64,000 bases of DNA from Phoronis australis. Its lineage: Eukaryota; Phoronida; Phoronidae. Positions 1 to 13,600 of the stretch are shown here, one piece after another (the first letter of the stretch is position 1; each line of letters opens with the position of its first letter). The stretch covers positions 391,298 to 455,297 of the forward strand of contig NMRA01000354.1 in assembly GCA_002633005.1 (NCBI GenBank). Reading direction: 5' to 3'. The notes beneath the pieces were generated by a model, which saw only the letters and a program-made list of their open reading frames with translations, did not search any database and was not told the DNA's origin. A program made the translations under genes and the position numbers.

Positions 1-1019
1 AGAATTTGGTTTTGACAGATTTCATCACGACTAGGGCACGGCTTATAGCAGCTTTAAAATGTCTGCTTTCACACACCACTCCATATTTAATGGCAACATT
101 TGTGTGTGAGGCTGAGTCTGAGGTAGAAATCTCAATGAAACATGTCTTTAATCTTCAGTTTGTCTGTTGACATTGTTGAGGCAGTGTGAAGCCCTGGGCA
201 ATTTAAAGGTGCATTTCGCCCCATTTAGTTGGCCAAAAACGAAAAAATTAAATTAGTCCTATTACTCTCATAAAATCGGTGTCAAAACATTCCTCACTGT
301 GACTGGATTCCATTTCTGTTACCAACTCAAGTCCTAGGCATTGTGTATATGCACCATTTTCAAATCACAATTTTTGGGGTAGCCAAACATCGATAAATTC
401 TTGAAACATTTTTTTTTGCATTGCTTATGGTTTCAATGTTTTTGTTGGTAATGGAAATATTATCCCATCACGGTAAGGTACATCATGATCCCAGTTTTAT
501 AAGCGTAGAAGTTCTAATTCTTTTTGTTTTTTCTTTAGTCGGCTAATGCTTAATGCAGCTTCATTAGCAATGTCAATGTTTGTGACGCAGAAATTTTGCT
601 ACATTTGTACGGCCAAAACTTCCTAGCTTAATTTTCCAAAAAGACACCAGAACAAATTGCTGGTGTGGTATTTTTTTAGTTGCTCAATTTTTCCATATGG
701 AAAAAATCCACCTGAGACGAGTAAAAGTAATGCAGGATTTTTTGCTCATCGCTTGACAAATCATTGCATTTCAAACCTTGCTTGTGTGCCTTGCTGCACG
801 AGACCTTGGCTGAAATTGATGCGAGCAGGCGTTTTTTTATTTTTTGTAAATCTCAAATGAGTTGGGGTATAGACTGTGCCAACTAATGCTTTTTATCAAA
901 TAACATTTGGATGCATTTGTAAAGTAAGAAAATGTGTGAATTTTCAGTTATGCTATGAAAGACATTTCTATGTGGTTTCACTTCTTACGAAGGTGTTGTA
1001 ACATTACGTTAACTTTCAG
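1..1019 (+). other. RBM34 intron sequence with an old dispersed repeat
   Basis: No exon could be found here. Bases 190-500 resemble two other places in the window (3,310-3,560 and 60,335-60,530), so most of this intron is probably decayed repeat. The acceptor at 1,018-1,019 follows a pyrimidine-containing tract. Confidence 0.5.
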
Positions 1020-2421
1020 ACATTGATGAGGACAGTGTTAGGAAGCACTTCAAACAATGTGGCCCGGTAGAAAATGTACGAATTGTGCGCGACGCTGCCA
1101 CTGGCATTGGAAAAGGTTTTGGATATGTGCTGTTTCAGGTAACCCTGTCTTCAAGTTTATCTCCAACGGCTTATATCTATATGTTCTACAGCTGTTAGTA
1201 TGCTTCAAGTAAGCAGTATGTGTAGCAAATACTGAAATGTGGGATTAGACCTCCATGTTAGATGTTTACTTTAACGCTAAGTAAAACTATTCAGGAGTGG
1301 ATTATAAAAGAACGTGTATAGTTGAGTTACATAACTCCATTTTCCAAAACGTCTGTTTGAAATCTTCTAATTTGTTTTAAGGGTTCAGGTTACTAGACCC
1401 ACACTCAGTTAGAAAGAGAATTCAAGTAACTGTCCGCACTATCGGTATGTTCAACATAATTCCCTTTAAACAGGAATCTGATGCAGTGTCCCTTGCCCTG
1501 AAGCTCAATGGACGCCAACTAAACTCGCGTACACTACGTGTGACCAGAGCTGTCAAAAAAGAAAAGAAACCAAAACAGAATGTATCCTTCTTTAACCGGT
1601 GATCATATATGAGGAAACTTACGTTTTCCAGAGTTTGGTGTTGTGTAGTGGTTTGTGTTGAGGCCTGATGCAATTATAACAGGCATGGATTCGAATCCTG
1701 TGGCAGACGATCAATTTTGCATTGGTCTTCTTGCTTGGTCTTAATGTAAGAACGACGTTAGTGCATGAAAGGTAGGGAATGTCTATCAGTAATGAATAAA
1801 GCAATTGTTATACAATTTAATGGCAGTGACTATTTGCCTACCTTCTGTCTAATAAACAGCCATTTTGTTCAAACCAAGTATGTTGGGCATGTACCGTCTC
1901 AAGTAGTTCCTTTGATTTTAAGATTGTCATTTCTGGACTTGGTAAGTACTGGCACTTAATGGTCGAGACGAGGCTCAATAAAATAGTTGAAATTGGTGAA
2001 TCATTTAATGCACCGAGCTTGGCCTCATGTACTGGCATACTGTCCTTTCCAGGCCCATAAGTCACTTCTGACTTGAGTAAGGAACAAGCTGAAACCAGTT
2101 TTTGAGAGGGTATTGGTGGAAATCACTTTTGACAGCAGGTGGTTATATAGCAACATGAATTGTGTTTGGGTAAGGTTGACGCCAGTGGTTTAGAAGTATG
2201 AACGATATATTTACTACAGTATCATTGTACGTATATTGTATTGCATGTTCATTCACCAGCCCTTAACTTGATAACAGTACGGAGCTGGTGATTCATCTAA
2301 AGGCGGCCACTCAAAGCAGAAAAGTAATTCAAGAGGTGCTAAGTTTGCTGGTGCAAAGAGCAACAACGTCACCAGTGCTCTCCGACGGTTGAGCCGTAAA
2401 GGAAAGGGAGAGAAAAAATGA
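1020..2421 (+). CDS. RBM34: RBM34-like RNA-binding protein, 3' part (three exons)
   Basis: Three exons join in frame: 1,020-1,138, 1,474-1,581 and 2,278-2,421, with TGA at 2,419-2,421, giving the last 122 residues or so. The first exon, entered two bases into a codon, and the second encode most of a second RRM: an acidic helix start (DIDEDSVRKHFKQCG), the RNP1-type stretch GKGFGYVLFQ, then LALKLNGRQL and TLRVTRAVKK. This order matches RRM2 of RBM34 (yeast Nop12 family), nucleolar RNA-binding proteins implicated in 60S ribosome maturation. The last exon is a basic, Ser/Lys-rich tail ending RLSRKGKGEKK, as expected for a nucleolar protein. The exon carrying RNP2 and the first RRM must lie left of the window; I found none in bases 1-1,019. 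A different RRM protein is possible, but the match to RBM34 is close. Confidence 0.85.
1628..1710 (+). mobile_element. tRNA-derived SINE-like fragment
   Basis: An A-box-like stretch (TAGTGGTTTG, about 1,646-1,655) is followed about 40 bases later by a near-consensus B box (GATTCGAATCC, 1,688-1,698). The spacing fits a tRNA-type Pol III promoter, but the flanks do not fold into an obvious cloverleaf, so a SINE head is more likely than a tRNA gene. It lies in the RBM34 intron between exons ending at 1,581 and starting at 2,278. Confidence 0.4.
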
Positions 2422-3085
2422 CGACTATGCCAAGTTCTTCCATTTACAGCATCATGATTGCTTTTTAAAATGCAGTTTTATTAGATTTTCAACTTGATAA
2501 TTATATGTATGGTGTCTATTGTCTGTGGAATTACCATGTGTAAATGGCTGTGGAAAACGTCAGTTTACTGGTTTTGTCAAGACAACTTACTCTGAGAACA
2601 GAATGTATTTCTGATTGAAATTCAAGTGAAAAACCAGTGTTTGACATTTGATTTGTTGCCTTTCTTGATTTTCATCACAACAATAAGCAGCAGACTGTAA
2701 ATAGTTATTTGACTGTACGGCATTGAGTTTCTTAAGCCATATGATTACCGGGTATGTTATTCATTTAGTCTCAGCTGTAACAAAAATTTTGGTCTCCGAG
2801 ATAAACCACCAAACAATGCACCTGGTGGATTTTAACTAGTCAGTTTTAAAAACGTTTTAGGCTAAATTCCTTAATACATCAAAATTTAATTTTTGTCACT
2901 GTTTTCCTGCACAGCATTTGGCTCAGGTGAATGTTTGCATCATGGCTTCTCCTTTCTGAGAAATGTTTAAGTGGTTCAAAAGTGTAAAGATCATATTAAG
3001 GCACACCTGTCACTCATCCTGGTGAGTAATAATTAGAGCTTGTATTCACTTGCCTTTGGTTAATCAAGTGTGATGTTGTCAGGCC

Positions 3086-3091
3086 AATAAA
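3086..3091 (+). promoter_or_regulatory. Likely RBM34 poly(A) signal
   Basis: Canonical AATAAA on the plus strand, 665 bases past the RBM34 stop codon; no earlier canonical hexamer was seen in the 3' UTR. Confidence 0.5.
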
Positions 3092-4463
3092 AACACCGAA
3101 GAAAAATTGGTTGTCATTTGTATATTAGCGAGATTAGAAGTGATTACCATGCTTTGAAGAGACAAATTGTGATCAACCTGAACTTGAAAAGATGTCACTT
3201 CATGTGCTGAAAGTGATGTCCAACTGACACGCAGCCTGAATAGGAGATATTACCTGGTGCTCAGCAATGTTCAAAGCTGCATATTGCTGCTTTGCAGACT
3301 AAAACACAAATTTAAAAATGAATTGGGCCCCCTACTCTAAAATCGGTCTCATATTCCTCACGATAGTAAGGTTCCGTTTCAGTTACGAATTCATCACAAT
3401 CCACACACGTGCCATTTCTGAATTTTCAGTGTGTGCTGAACACATATTAAAGCGCTTTTGGGGTCGTTTATCGTGTCCATGTTCTTGTTAGCGACAGAAA
3501 TAGAATCTTATCCTAGAATGGATCATTACGAGACAAACTTTATGAAGTTTTAACATTTAAAATGTCCGGGTGACTTGCGCTGTTTGCAAAAGTGACAAAT
3601 GCTTCTATAATGCAACAAAGACAACCTAGACTGAAATATGTTTGTGTTAAAGAAAAACAACTCCATTAAAATTATGTTGTTTATTATGAATAAATAAAGA
3701 GCAGAATATGGGAGATGATACAAGACTGTATTGGTCAGTAACATTCCTAGTACTAGAACCCGATTTGTAAAACCAGATGCAAAAGTAAAAAAAAGACACA
3801 GGCAAACCAGAGGATCACTGGCATACGGGCAATGCAACACTTGGTGAGAAAATCCCTGTGTCAGTATGGTGCAGTAAATCACACTTTGTTTATTCCACTA
3901 GTTTCAATGTGGTTGAGCGGGTGTAATTGCAATATATTCAGGGTTTCATCAAACCACACTAATTTTCCATTTAGTTCATAGTATACACCTTTGTGATATA
4001 AAAGTCTTGACAATCTTCAGCATTTTGGCAATAGTTAATAGTAAGCTGCTATGTCACTGCCTTCTGTCAAAAATTATAATTCAGACAACTAGCTGATACG
4101 AAATTGATCTCAGCTGTTACAGTGATTTCTGGGTTTGGGAAATAGTGACAGTTACTGTTTAGTCTATGTTCGGGGCATGAAATGACTTGCCTCATCAAAC
4201 CATCATATTGTGCCTGAGCTGAGTTCCATAGACTGCAAGACCTTAGCTTGCACTTGGGGGGAATCTTAACTTGCGTAATGGAAACACTGAATTCAATTCC
4301 AAATTCAACACTCCAACCTCACTCTTCCCAAGCCTAGGAACGCTGAAAAACTACATTTTACTACAATAACTGGTCTAAAGTACGAAACTGAAGGTGTATG
4401 CACTACAGCCTCAATTTTCAGGATCACAGGGACTAACACAAGTCATATAAGACTATTTGGGAT

Positions 4464-4469
4464 TTTATT
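4464..4469 (-). promoter_or_regulatory. Likely ARID4 poly(A) signal
   Basis: TTTATT on the plus strand reads AATAAA on the minus strand, 115 bases past the proposed ARID4 stop at 4,584. Its position supports the short terminal exon proposed at 4,584-4,639. Confidence 0.5.
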
Positions 4470-4583
4470 GCAAGAGCAAAAGACAAGCTCTTGTACGGAT
4501 GAAAGCTTAATTACAATTTAGGATTTATATCACATCATAGGATCCATAGGTCAGCTCTTGTAACAGGGACGGAAAGTCTGACG

Positions 4584-4639
4584 TCACTGCACTGGGGCTA
4601 CTTTGATTACATCAACTGGAGTTCTAACTCTTGCCACTT
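4584..4639 (-). CDS. ARID4: ARID4 exon 20: proposed short terminal exon
   Basis: After exon 19 the frame needs two bases. An acceptor at 4,641-4,640 gives [18 protein letters not shown] then TGA, so the join reads KEREEREVAR, resembling KKDREVSHA near the human C-terminus. A minus-strand AATAAA follows 115 bases later. The pyrimidine tract is weak, so this is inference from phase, the REV match and the poly(A) signal. Confidence 0.5.
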
Positions 4640-7600
4640 CTTTATGGGAAATCACATTTGGTGAAATGTAGTAACTAGACAATCACCGCCTAAAGTCTGT
4701 TTTAGTAAATATGTGGTTGATATACAAGGTTCACAGATGCTGAGTTTCTGATTTAAAATTATTTTTCTTATAAAATTGGGTGGGTTTGAATAAATGTATT
4801 TGTGTAAATTAATAAGGCACCACCATATTGTCCACCTTCCGTTTGAAGTAGTTGCTAGGGATGACATAATCACTTTCCGCCCCTATTACTATCCCTAGTC
4901 TACTCTCACTTCACTGTGGAAATTGACATTGGAAGCTGTCTTTGTTTCACAGTAGTACAGCATGACTAATATTTGACCTAAATAACGACGTAGTTGCATT
5001 TGTCAAGTTCACAGATTCACCATACAGGTCACACAATATCAAAATGTCTTGACTATGTACAGATGTTCGATATCAAAAGCAAAAATACTACATTTTGTAT
5101 TTGATAGAAGAAGTATAGCACAACTGATGAACAACTCAAAAGCACATAATAATAATGGTAATAATAATAATAATAATACAGCCTCCATTGATAAAATCTG
5201 AAGAATAAAAATCTGCCAACTCCATGACAGGGCACTGTCGCACATCTCCACATAACATCATTTTATTTATAACGGTGACAAATTATACAATTGAAGCCAC
5301 ACACAACAGTACAGTAATTGGAAAAAGTCGAAAATGCATTAAACTGAAACAAATTCAATTTTAAGTGGCAAACGAAGCCGCAAAAGCAATTGATGAACTC
5401 CACCAGGTATATAATGCAATTATGCATACCTCGGAACACTAACCAATCGCACCGAAAGGTCTCAAAAATGGCTTCCAAATCACCAAATCAAAGTTTTAAA
5501 GATGCTGTTGTATGTGGCTTTAAGATTACAGCTATATTTTGTTCAAGTAATTAGATTGATACGATTCTATTACAAATCTGCAACACTACTCGGTATTACG
5601 CACAGTATTTCTGTAATTTAGGCACTGTTGCTAAGTCCATTGGTTTTCCCCGAGACCAAAAATTTCTTCCAGAGTACAGCTTTCCTTGGCACACCAATAC
5701 TTTGGCCCATATCTCCTGATTGGCTGACAGCACAAAAAATCCTTTCTGGCAATTTTTTCAACCAATCACGTGCAGAAACTCCAGGAGTGCCCCTTGTGGC
5801 CAATACACAAGGGGCACTATGAATACATAATGGCCTAACACTTTTTGCCTGTGCTGTAGCATTTGGTAATCTGCTACCAGATGGAGCTGTAGCGTAGTGC
5901 ACAATAGTAAAATTAGAAAACAATGACTGCAGTCGGATTGTACACTCACATTTACAACAATTTGAGAAAATAATCGTGAAATGCAATTCGTCTGACAGAA
6001 ATATAAAGATTCACAACCCTTGAAACTGACATAGAATTATACTTGGACCCTAACTAGGGATAAAAATATTCTGATAGAGGCCATAGCTCTAAGCTAATAT
6101 AATCCAAGTTCAACAGTAGTTAGTAGTAACGGGAACAATTCACAGGACATCCTTGACACATCACATTTAAGTAATAAATAGGACTAAAAATGAAATTGTA
6201 CGAGTTTACCAAACGTTGGTATAGTTTATAAAACTTGACCAAATTTGACTCTGACCTACACTGACTGAAGTGTGACCCAGGACTACGTGCTTTCAACCTC
6301 CACAGATGGCGACTGATTGGCTGCAAGAAACGAATAGATTTTGGTCTACAATATTTCCCAAAGAAGTGACAAATGCAACAGTGAATGCGACTGATACAAA
6401 CTTTCCGAGCACAGCATGACTATTCTTCATCAAAACACAAGGACATACAATACTAGGATTTCTAAAGCAACTGCATTCCTGGTCAACCATGTACTGAAAG
6501 AACTGAAGTATCAGAATTAAATTCTCACTTTAAATAAATAGCAGGACACACATTTCCCTTGAAGGTTAAACAACTGCTGTGTAATTTATGCAGAATTGCC
6601 AATAATGCCTAACAAGAGAGAACTTACCCATTTCACTAGGACAAAACAAAACAAAACAAAAAAATTTGAAACAATTCTGTAAAATCATTATTACCTCGTT
6701 CTTCTCTTTCTTTCCTCTTGGCCCGTTTTCTTCGCCTGTCAATAGACGCTACTTCAGACTTGAGTTGCATGTATATTTTTCGAATATCCTGTATCCGATC
6801 TTGCAGGATGGTGATTCGTTTTTCTCCCTCCAAATCCTCAAAATCTGCAGTGCAAAGGTCAGAACTCAGATGCTGGAGAAGTTCATTTCGATCTAACAGA
6901 AATGAAGCCTGTTATATGACTGTGAAAAAATACACAAGACAGAAGACAAACATGTGTGGCTATAAAATTCATGCCTTCACAATGATTGAAAATTTAAACA
7001 GACCATCAAGTTATACAGTAAAAAAATATAGACGAATCATACCTAGGTTGCTGCAGAAGTCGTACTTGGAGGGGCGAGGGGTGCGCTCAGAGTGGTGGCG
7101 CTTGGTGGGAGACACACGGGCACTTGATGCACACGAGCTGCCCAAAGTGCTGCCGTGATTGGAAGCATCGTCACTATCACTGGCTGCAAAAGGATAGCGA
7201 TGATAACAAAAACTGCAAACAATGCTTGTTTAGTCAACACAGAAAGACACTGAAATGAGGCGACTGACTGAATTTCATTGAGCTTGAACAATCATTGTAA
7301 TTTAACCATCCTCATTAAAAAATTGGTGCAAAGATTGTTCAGCTTTAAATGGATTTGAGCATTTGTGGTAATTTTTTTCAAGATAACTATGAATTTGAGC
7401 CATTTTTCATCAGAATGGTTTGCTCTACAAATGACAATATGACACAAGTTCACTTGTTATGCCTCAGAGAAAAACTTCAATTAATGTGACAGTATTTACC
7501 ATGTGATTTACTTGGAGTATTCTTCGACTTCCCGCTCCTTTTGTGACCCTTCTTCTTCTTCTTTGGAGGGGGTTCTGTAACCTCTTCCTGAACTTTGGTC

Positions 7601-10600
7601 GACTGCGTGTCACCGTTGCTGTCTTCACTTGGAGCATTACCACTACTGCCCCCGCTGCCATTAGACAATGTGCTGACATCATTGGGGGAATCTCCACCAC
7701 TGGCTGGCAGCCCGGTCTTGTCATCCAGAAAGACTCCTTCCTCTATGGCTGCATGCTCTTGTTCATTGCCACACAGCTCATCAATTTGCTCAGCTGGTTC
7801 TGGAGACCCTTCAGGGGTTGTCGGTGGTGTATTGTCCACAATACTAGTGGTCGCTATCTGATCCTGTGCCTTTACCGGACTATTTTCAGCGTCATCGTTA
7901 ACCTCCATAGGTTCATCAGGTGCATTACTAGTGGATGGTTGACTAGTGGACACATCTTTTTCCTTGTCCTGCTCATCGTTCTCTTTTGGCGCTTCCTCAA
8001 GTTTGTCTTCAACCATTTCGGAAGTTTCAACGCTTTCTTCAGGAGTCTTTTCCCTCTTCACACTGACCTTGACAATTGTACTGTCATTCTCTTTTCCCTT
8101 CTTAGTGTCAGACTCTTCTCGAGCTCTTGAGCGACTTGGCTTACCGCTTTCCTTGTCAGAAGAAACATCCTCCTCTTTTTTCTTCCGCCCTGCTTTCTTC
8201 TTATTTCCTTTCTTTTTCTCTGCATCTTCTTCCTTGCTGCCCTCATTGTCCCTTTCAGCCACATCCTCCACCACAACTCTGTCACCACTAAGATCATCTT
8301 CCTTATCAGCAGACTTGGCCACCTCATCTATAGCTGCCTGTAGCTTGTCTTCCACAGTTTTCACCTCTTCTTCCTCTTTAACTTTGCTTGGAGTCGACTC
8401 TCTATCAGTTGAAATGCGTCGCCTCTTTGATGAAACAAAAGAATCGCTTCTCCTGACAATTCTACCTTTCTCCTCACTGTCACTCTCCCTCTTCTGTTTG
8501 TCTTCTTCAGTAACCTTCTCGACCTGTTTCTTCCCTTTCGTCTTTCCTTCATCTTTTATTGTCTTAGCCTCCACCTTATCCACCATCTTCCTCTTTCTCC
8601 TCCCATCTTCCTTCTTCTCCACATCACAACTCTGGGATTTTTGTTCTTGTGCCACTTTTTCACTTTCAAGAGTCACAGCCACGTCTCTTTCTTCGATCTT
8701 TTCATCAGATCCAATATTTATCTGCAAAGTTTAGAAAGAACATAGCCTTACACCACAGAATTTTCAACTGAAAACTTGAGCTTTGAAACTTATCAAATCA
8801 AGACAGAGTATATGGCAATCGCTGAGGAAGCTTGGATGGAATCACCCATAACAAATTGAACCATTCCTTCAAGTATACTTACAGGCACCATGGAATCTTC
8901 CAATGTTTTAAGATGGCTATTATTCAAATCTTACGTGACAAGGAGGGACAGTACAAACTTACGGTCAACTTTAGATGTAAGATGTTCAAAGCTTAAAGAG
9001 ACATGGAACGCGAAAGCTTGTCAAAAAAATCTTTTGAGCAATTCCTGAAAACAGCACCATCTCGCAACGTCTAGTACAGAGTAATTCACTTTCCCCTGTG
9101 AGGAAATTTCAAGAAAAAATCACAAAATTCACAATTTTTGAAATAAGCACAAAGGAAAAACTCTGGTTACAACACAGTTTCTAATCTCCCTTCCTCTTAT
9201 GATAAATGACCGCATGGGCTCACAGTTGGTTGCTTGAAGTCGCTTGAGGTCAAAGGTAACATTTTCCATATAAGGGGCTTTTGTGCTACGTCTATGTCTT
9301 GCCATACCTAATAAAGAGACGTGCTTTGCCTTGTGGGTGAAAAATCGGCAAAGTGGCGAGAAGTTGACAGATCGTTTTTTTGAAGTTTGAAACTAAAAAA
9401 AATGTTTTGATATCATCAGAAATTAAAATCGTTACAGACAAACCCTAATAATACCAGATGAGTAGGCTGTATTCTGTTTCAGTGGCAGAGAACCGCTTTC
9501 AATATTGCAATTTAATCTGTTTATTGCGTTCCAGGCCTCTTTAACACTAAATGTGAAAGTAATATAATATATACGACTTGTGTCTACAAATCAGCAATAC
9601 AAAAAGAAAGGATTTGCAAGCGAGTGAACGGAGCTTCAAAAGTGATGTGGAGAGAGATATAATCAGATCCAAACTTGGACATAAGTCTCACCTCAGGCAT
9701 ATCTTGGTCGGTATCCTCCTTGGGTTCTATATCTTCAACTTTACTGGCCAGCAGTTTGGGAGGTTCTAGGGATGTGTCTGAGTAGGGTTGAGTCTCCTCT
9801 ACATGCACAGATTCTTCATCAGAGTGATCACTGTCTTCACTATCAGAAACTGAAAGGACAGGAGACCAGACTGGCTACATGTCACAAGTTAAACTAAGTC
9901 CAGCCATTGTATAGCTTTGTACTCTACCATTTCTGTCACACATCTTTAACTACAAGTCGTTTATTTCCCTTACATGTACTTTAAATTTTATGGACTATGT
10001 TGCGTTGCGTGTTGCATTGCGTGTGTCTAAGTATTCTATTAGGGTAGTATTGATACAGTTAAAGAACTAAATCCTTTTCACTAATACCACATTCAACTCA
10101 AAGATTGTACTTGTAATACTTTACATAGCATGTGTCAACCGTAAAGATCTTTCATACTTGTCTATTAAATCAAAACAGAGATCAACCACACCTCAGCAGA
10201 TGAGATATATGCCTAAATCAGTCTCTCGACTGAACTCCCAAAACAACAATGATAATTGGTAATAAAAAGGCTTAATTCATGCAAACAATGAGCAAAGTCA
10301 ACAAAACTCCGAACGGAATTTTATGTTTAAATTTAGTAATTATTGAAGCCCATTTCTTACCATGAGATGCTAAGTCTGAAGATTCTGTGAAACCTGATGA
10401 CCTATGACTCCTTCTTCGCACTCTTACTACAAGTACATAAAGTAAATCATAAAAAAATTACAGCGCAATGAATACAATACAAAATTCAATCTCGTGACTA
10501 CAACCTTAAAGATGAAAGAGAGATAACTCCTTAAAGCCTTACTTCATCGGAATTTTGTTACTTTAGATGTATTGGGCTCACCAGATAGTCCTAGCAAAGC

Positions 10601-13600
10601 CTTAGTAAAATAAGAAAACACGAGTTCAATCGCGCAAATGTAAGCCTGTCAAATGATAAGTGAAGCTGCCTTTTCGTGCCATGTTGCGTCACCACAAGAT
10701 CCCAGCACAAACAACAAAAAGTTGTAATGAATAGGGGTCTGAATAGAACACCATTGCGTACACATATTATTCACAGCTGTTTGAATTAAAAGGTGATTCT
10801 CGCGGTGACGTAGACAAAAGCAAGCCAATACGCCTAACAGTTCGTTACATTTGGCAATTTGTGGCACTAGTGGGGTCTGAGCGATGCTCTTCACATACTG
10901 TAGGAACCAAATTTACAGGAGTTACCGGTGCAGATGGGCTTTAAAGATGAAAGAGAGATAACTCCTTAAAAAGATCACATAACAACAGTATTTTCAAACA
11001 ATATGGCCAGAAATCGTTAACCAGTACTCAAAACACTACTCAAACTTTGACTCAAAATAAAATTCTGCTAATTTTAAAAGTTGATTTGAAGCAAGCCACA
11101 AGATAGGTCAATCTGAGACCCAAATCTTGAGGAAAGTTTGGAGGTATCAGGCCAAGGTCAAATCTAGACATCTCTGAAAAAAAATGTGGCCCCCTGCAAT
11201 ACAGATACTAGATCATTTGCTTTCCCTTATTATACAGCCAAACGTTTCAGACAAACAACAATACCTGGCAGAGAAGTTGAAAGTTTAATGTCCACACTAT
11301 TGGATCGAGTTGGCCTGGGTCTTGCGACAGATGTGGCTGGTTTGGATTTATGGATGGCTGGTTCAGAGGCAGTGGACTTGGGAGATGATGCATTGTGGGA
11401 AATGGATCTCTCCACCATGGCCACACGGCCTCGCCTTTTCTCCGTAGTTTTGGTCTGGAAAGTGAAACGAGCAGTTCTGATGCCAATCGTACAGACGGAG
11501 ACAATTTGAGGGTAGGAGAAATGTTCCCCATCTACACATATGCCGAAGCAATATTACAGACTTTAGATGCTTTACAGTTTCTTTTGTTGAATTAGTTCAG
11601 TGCCTGCAAAATAGCCTCTGCGTTAAGATTGTTGAGAAGTATTATAAGTATGCGTTTGTCCAACAGTTATTGATTACATCAAAAATATTACGAGTACAAA
11701 CTTGAAAGGTGAACAAATGGGCAGAAAGATGGAGGTGACACTACCCTACACCAGGATTATAGACCCAATAAATACAAACTTAAAATGCATGATTTAACTT
11801 TACAGCACTTGAAAAATGGCATAACAACTCTTAGAAGGGTTAGGCACTAAAAAAATGGAGCTAATTTTAATAGAAAATATTGGCGTTTAGCAATACAAAC
11901 TGACATTAATGTGTTTCTTTTGATGACTGACAACAGAAGCAAGAAAGCATTAAGTTTAACTAGACTTTTCCCAACCTTTTAAAAAGAAACCCTCAACCTA
12001 CCACTGTGTTGTCCTCCTCTTTCATTTTTTCTTTCGGTGACTCCTTGTCTTTCAGCGTGTCTTTATCTTTTACCGAGTCTTTATCTTTTACCACGTTATT
12101 GTCCTTTGGCAAGTCTTTGTCTTTAGGTGGATCTTTTTCTTTTGATTTCTCCTTATTACTCTTGCTATTCTCAATTTTCCACTCGCGTTTCCGCTTGACA
12201 AGATCTCGTTCGTCCGTCGGACCCACAATTCTATCCTTCTTTACCCATTCATCGTATCTGAATCGACAATTCCGTCACGTGATCAGCGTCACAAAAGTGT
12301 ATACTATTAGTGACGGTGTAACACCATAATTTTAACTACAGAACTTTTTACCCACTGTTTATTGAAATATCTGAAGTAACATCTTTACATAAACACCAAT
12401 GACTGTGCGTAGATAACTACCAATTCAGTGTTCTCCACAACAAAAAAATTCAAACTCAACTTGAAGTACAAAATTCGTGTACATGATGTTTGAAAGCCTA
12501 TGTCCAAGTCCACTAGGGGGAGTTTGTGTTCTAGGTCTTGCAATAAATGCATTGAAGTGGTACCAAAAATACAAAATAATCTAACTTGCTTATGAGAAAT
12601 AACTAATCTTCCAATACTTCAAACTCGTTGCATAGGTTTTCAAACTTGACGCAAGTAAGCCAAACTGGTCACCACAAAATTCAAACTCGACACAGTGACA
12701 AGACAAAACAGGTCGTGGAGAACACTGGAATTTACCTAATAAACACCTGTCCAGCAACCAGGAAAAAATAGGCTAAAATTATTTTTGTCAATATACAAAA
12801 TCTAGACAAGAGAAACAGAAAAATTCATCATTTTCTTTTACTTTTTATTCCTCAGAAATCATAAAACCTTTCACAAATATTTATAAATGTTATCATGAAT
12901 GGATAAACACCGGGCTCGATTAATAATTAAACGAGTCCTAAGTCGTCTAAATATTTTGCGCTGAGTCCATCCCTCACGTACCTGATATTCCACCCCGCAT
13001 AGTGCACCCAGTACTGATAGGTTCCATTTTCCAGTTCAGCTTCCATCACTTTGGCCTCGTAAATATTCTGGTTGCGACCCCTGCCATAGCGTATTTTAAC
13101 TTTAACTCCCGGTGGGTAGACTGGCTCAACGTCTTTCTGTGACGACTCCATGGGTTTTGATGGTTCACTGGGACGAGAATGTTAGATTTAGCGATATACT
13201 GAATTGCCGGGATTAAAAGTTGTTACTGATCATTTCTGAAAATATTAGCGCTTGAGACATCCGACCTTGGTTTAACAATGGAGACATCTTCAAGAATTCA
13301 TCATAATGTTGAATGACGACTACGGGAATAAACATCTGACTAAGGGATGTTCCAGCAAAAAACGTATGGGAGTGGAGGGTAGCACTTTCATTTTTTACCC
13401 ACTGCCCATATTTTTCTTCCATTTTTCCAACCCATGACCTATAATATTTAATTTGGTTGAAATATTGAAATGCAACTACCCATATTTTTAAATCATGCTT
13501 GAATTGTACATGGTAATTAGGTGTTATTCTCTTAAGATATTTTCAGTCTTCAGTGTTTCGTGAGACAACAGCAGTCCAGCAGACAACATCAGCTCCCTCT

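Larger units (their letters stand above)
2422..4583. other. Convergent intergenic interval between RBM34 and ARID4
   Basis: This holds both 3' UTRs and about 1.4 kb of non-coding DNA. A plus-strand AATAAA at 3,086-3,091 is the likely RBM34 poly(A) signal, giving a 3' UTR of about 0.7 kb. Bases 3,310-3,560 are a decayed dispersed repeat also seen at 190-500. No convincing coding exon was found on either strand. Confidence 0.6.
4640..6694 (-). other. ARID4 last intron
   Basis: About 2 kb without a supported exon. It contains a TAA microsatellite (about 5,146-5,177) and a perfect 13-bp hairpin at 5,786-5,818; short open frames in it look accidental. Confidence 0.45.

Noticed and set aside
3550-3882. 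110-codon minus-strand open frame between RBM34 and ARID4
   Set aside because: Hydrophobic, Leu/Phe/Cys-rich translation of AT-rich DNA; no splice context or family match.
5618-5986. 122-codon minus-strand open frame considered as the ARID4 last exon
   Set aside because: No acceptor in the right phase and no similarity to the ARID4 tail; it crosses a perfect hairpin.
7946-8734. 262-codon plus-strand Ser/Leu-rich open frame
   Set aside because: It is antisense to ARID4 exon 17; the Ser/Leu/Phe richness is the complement of Lys/Glu codons.
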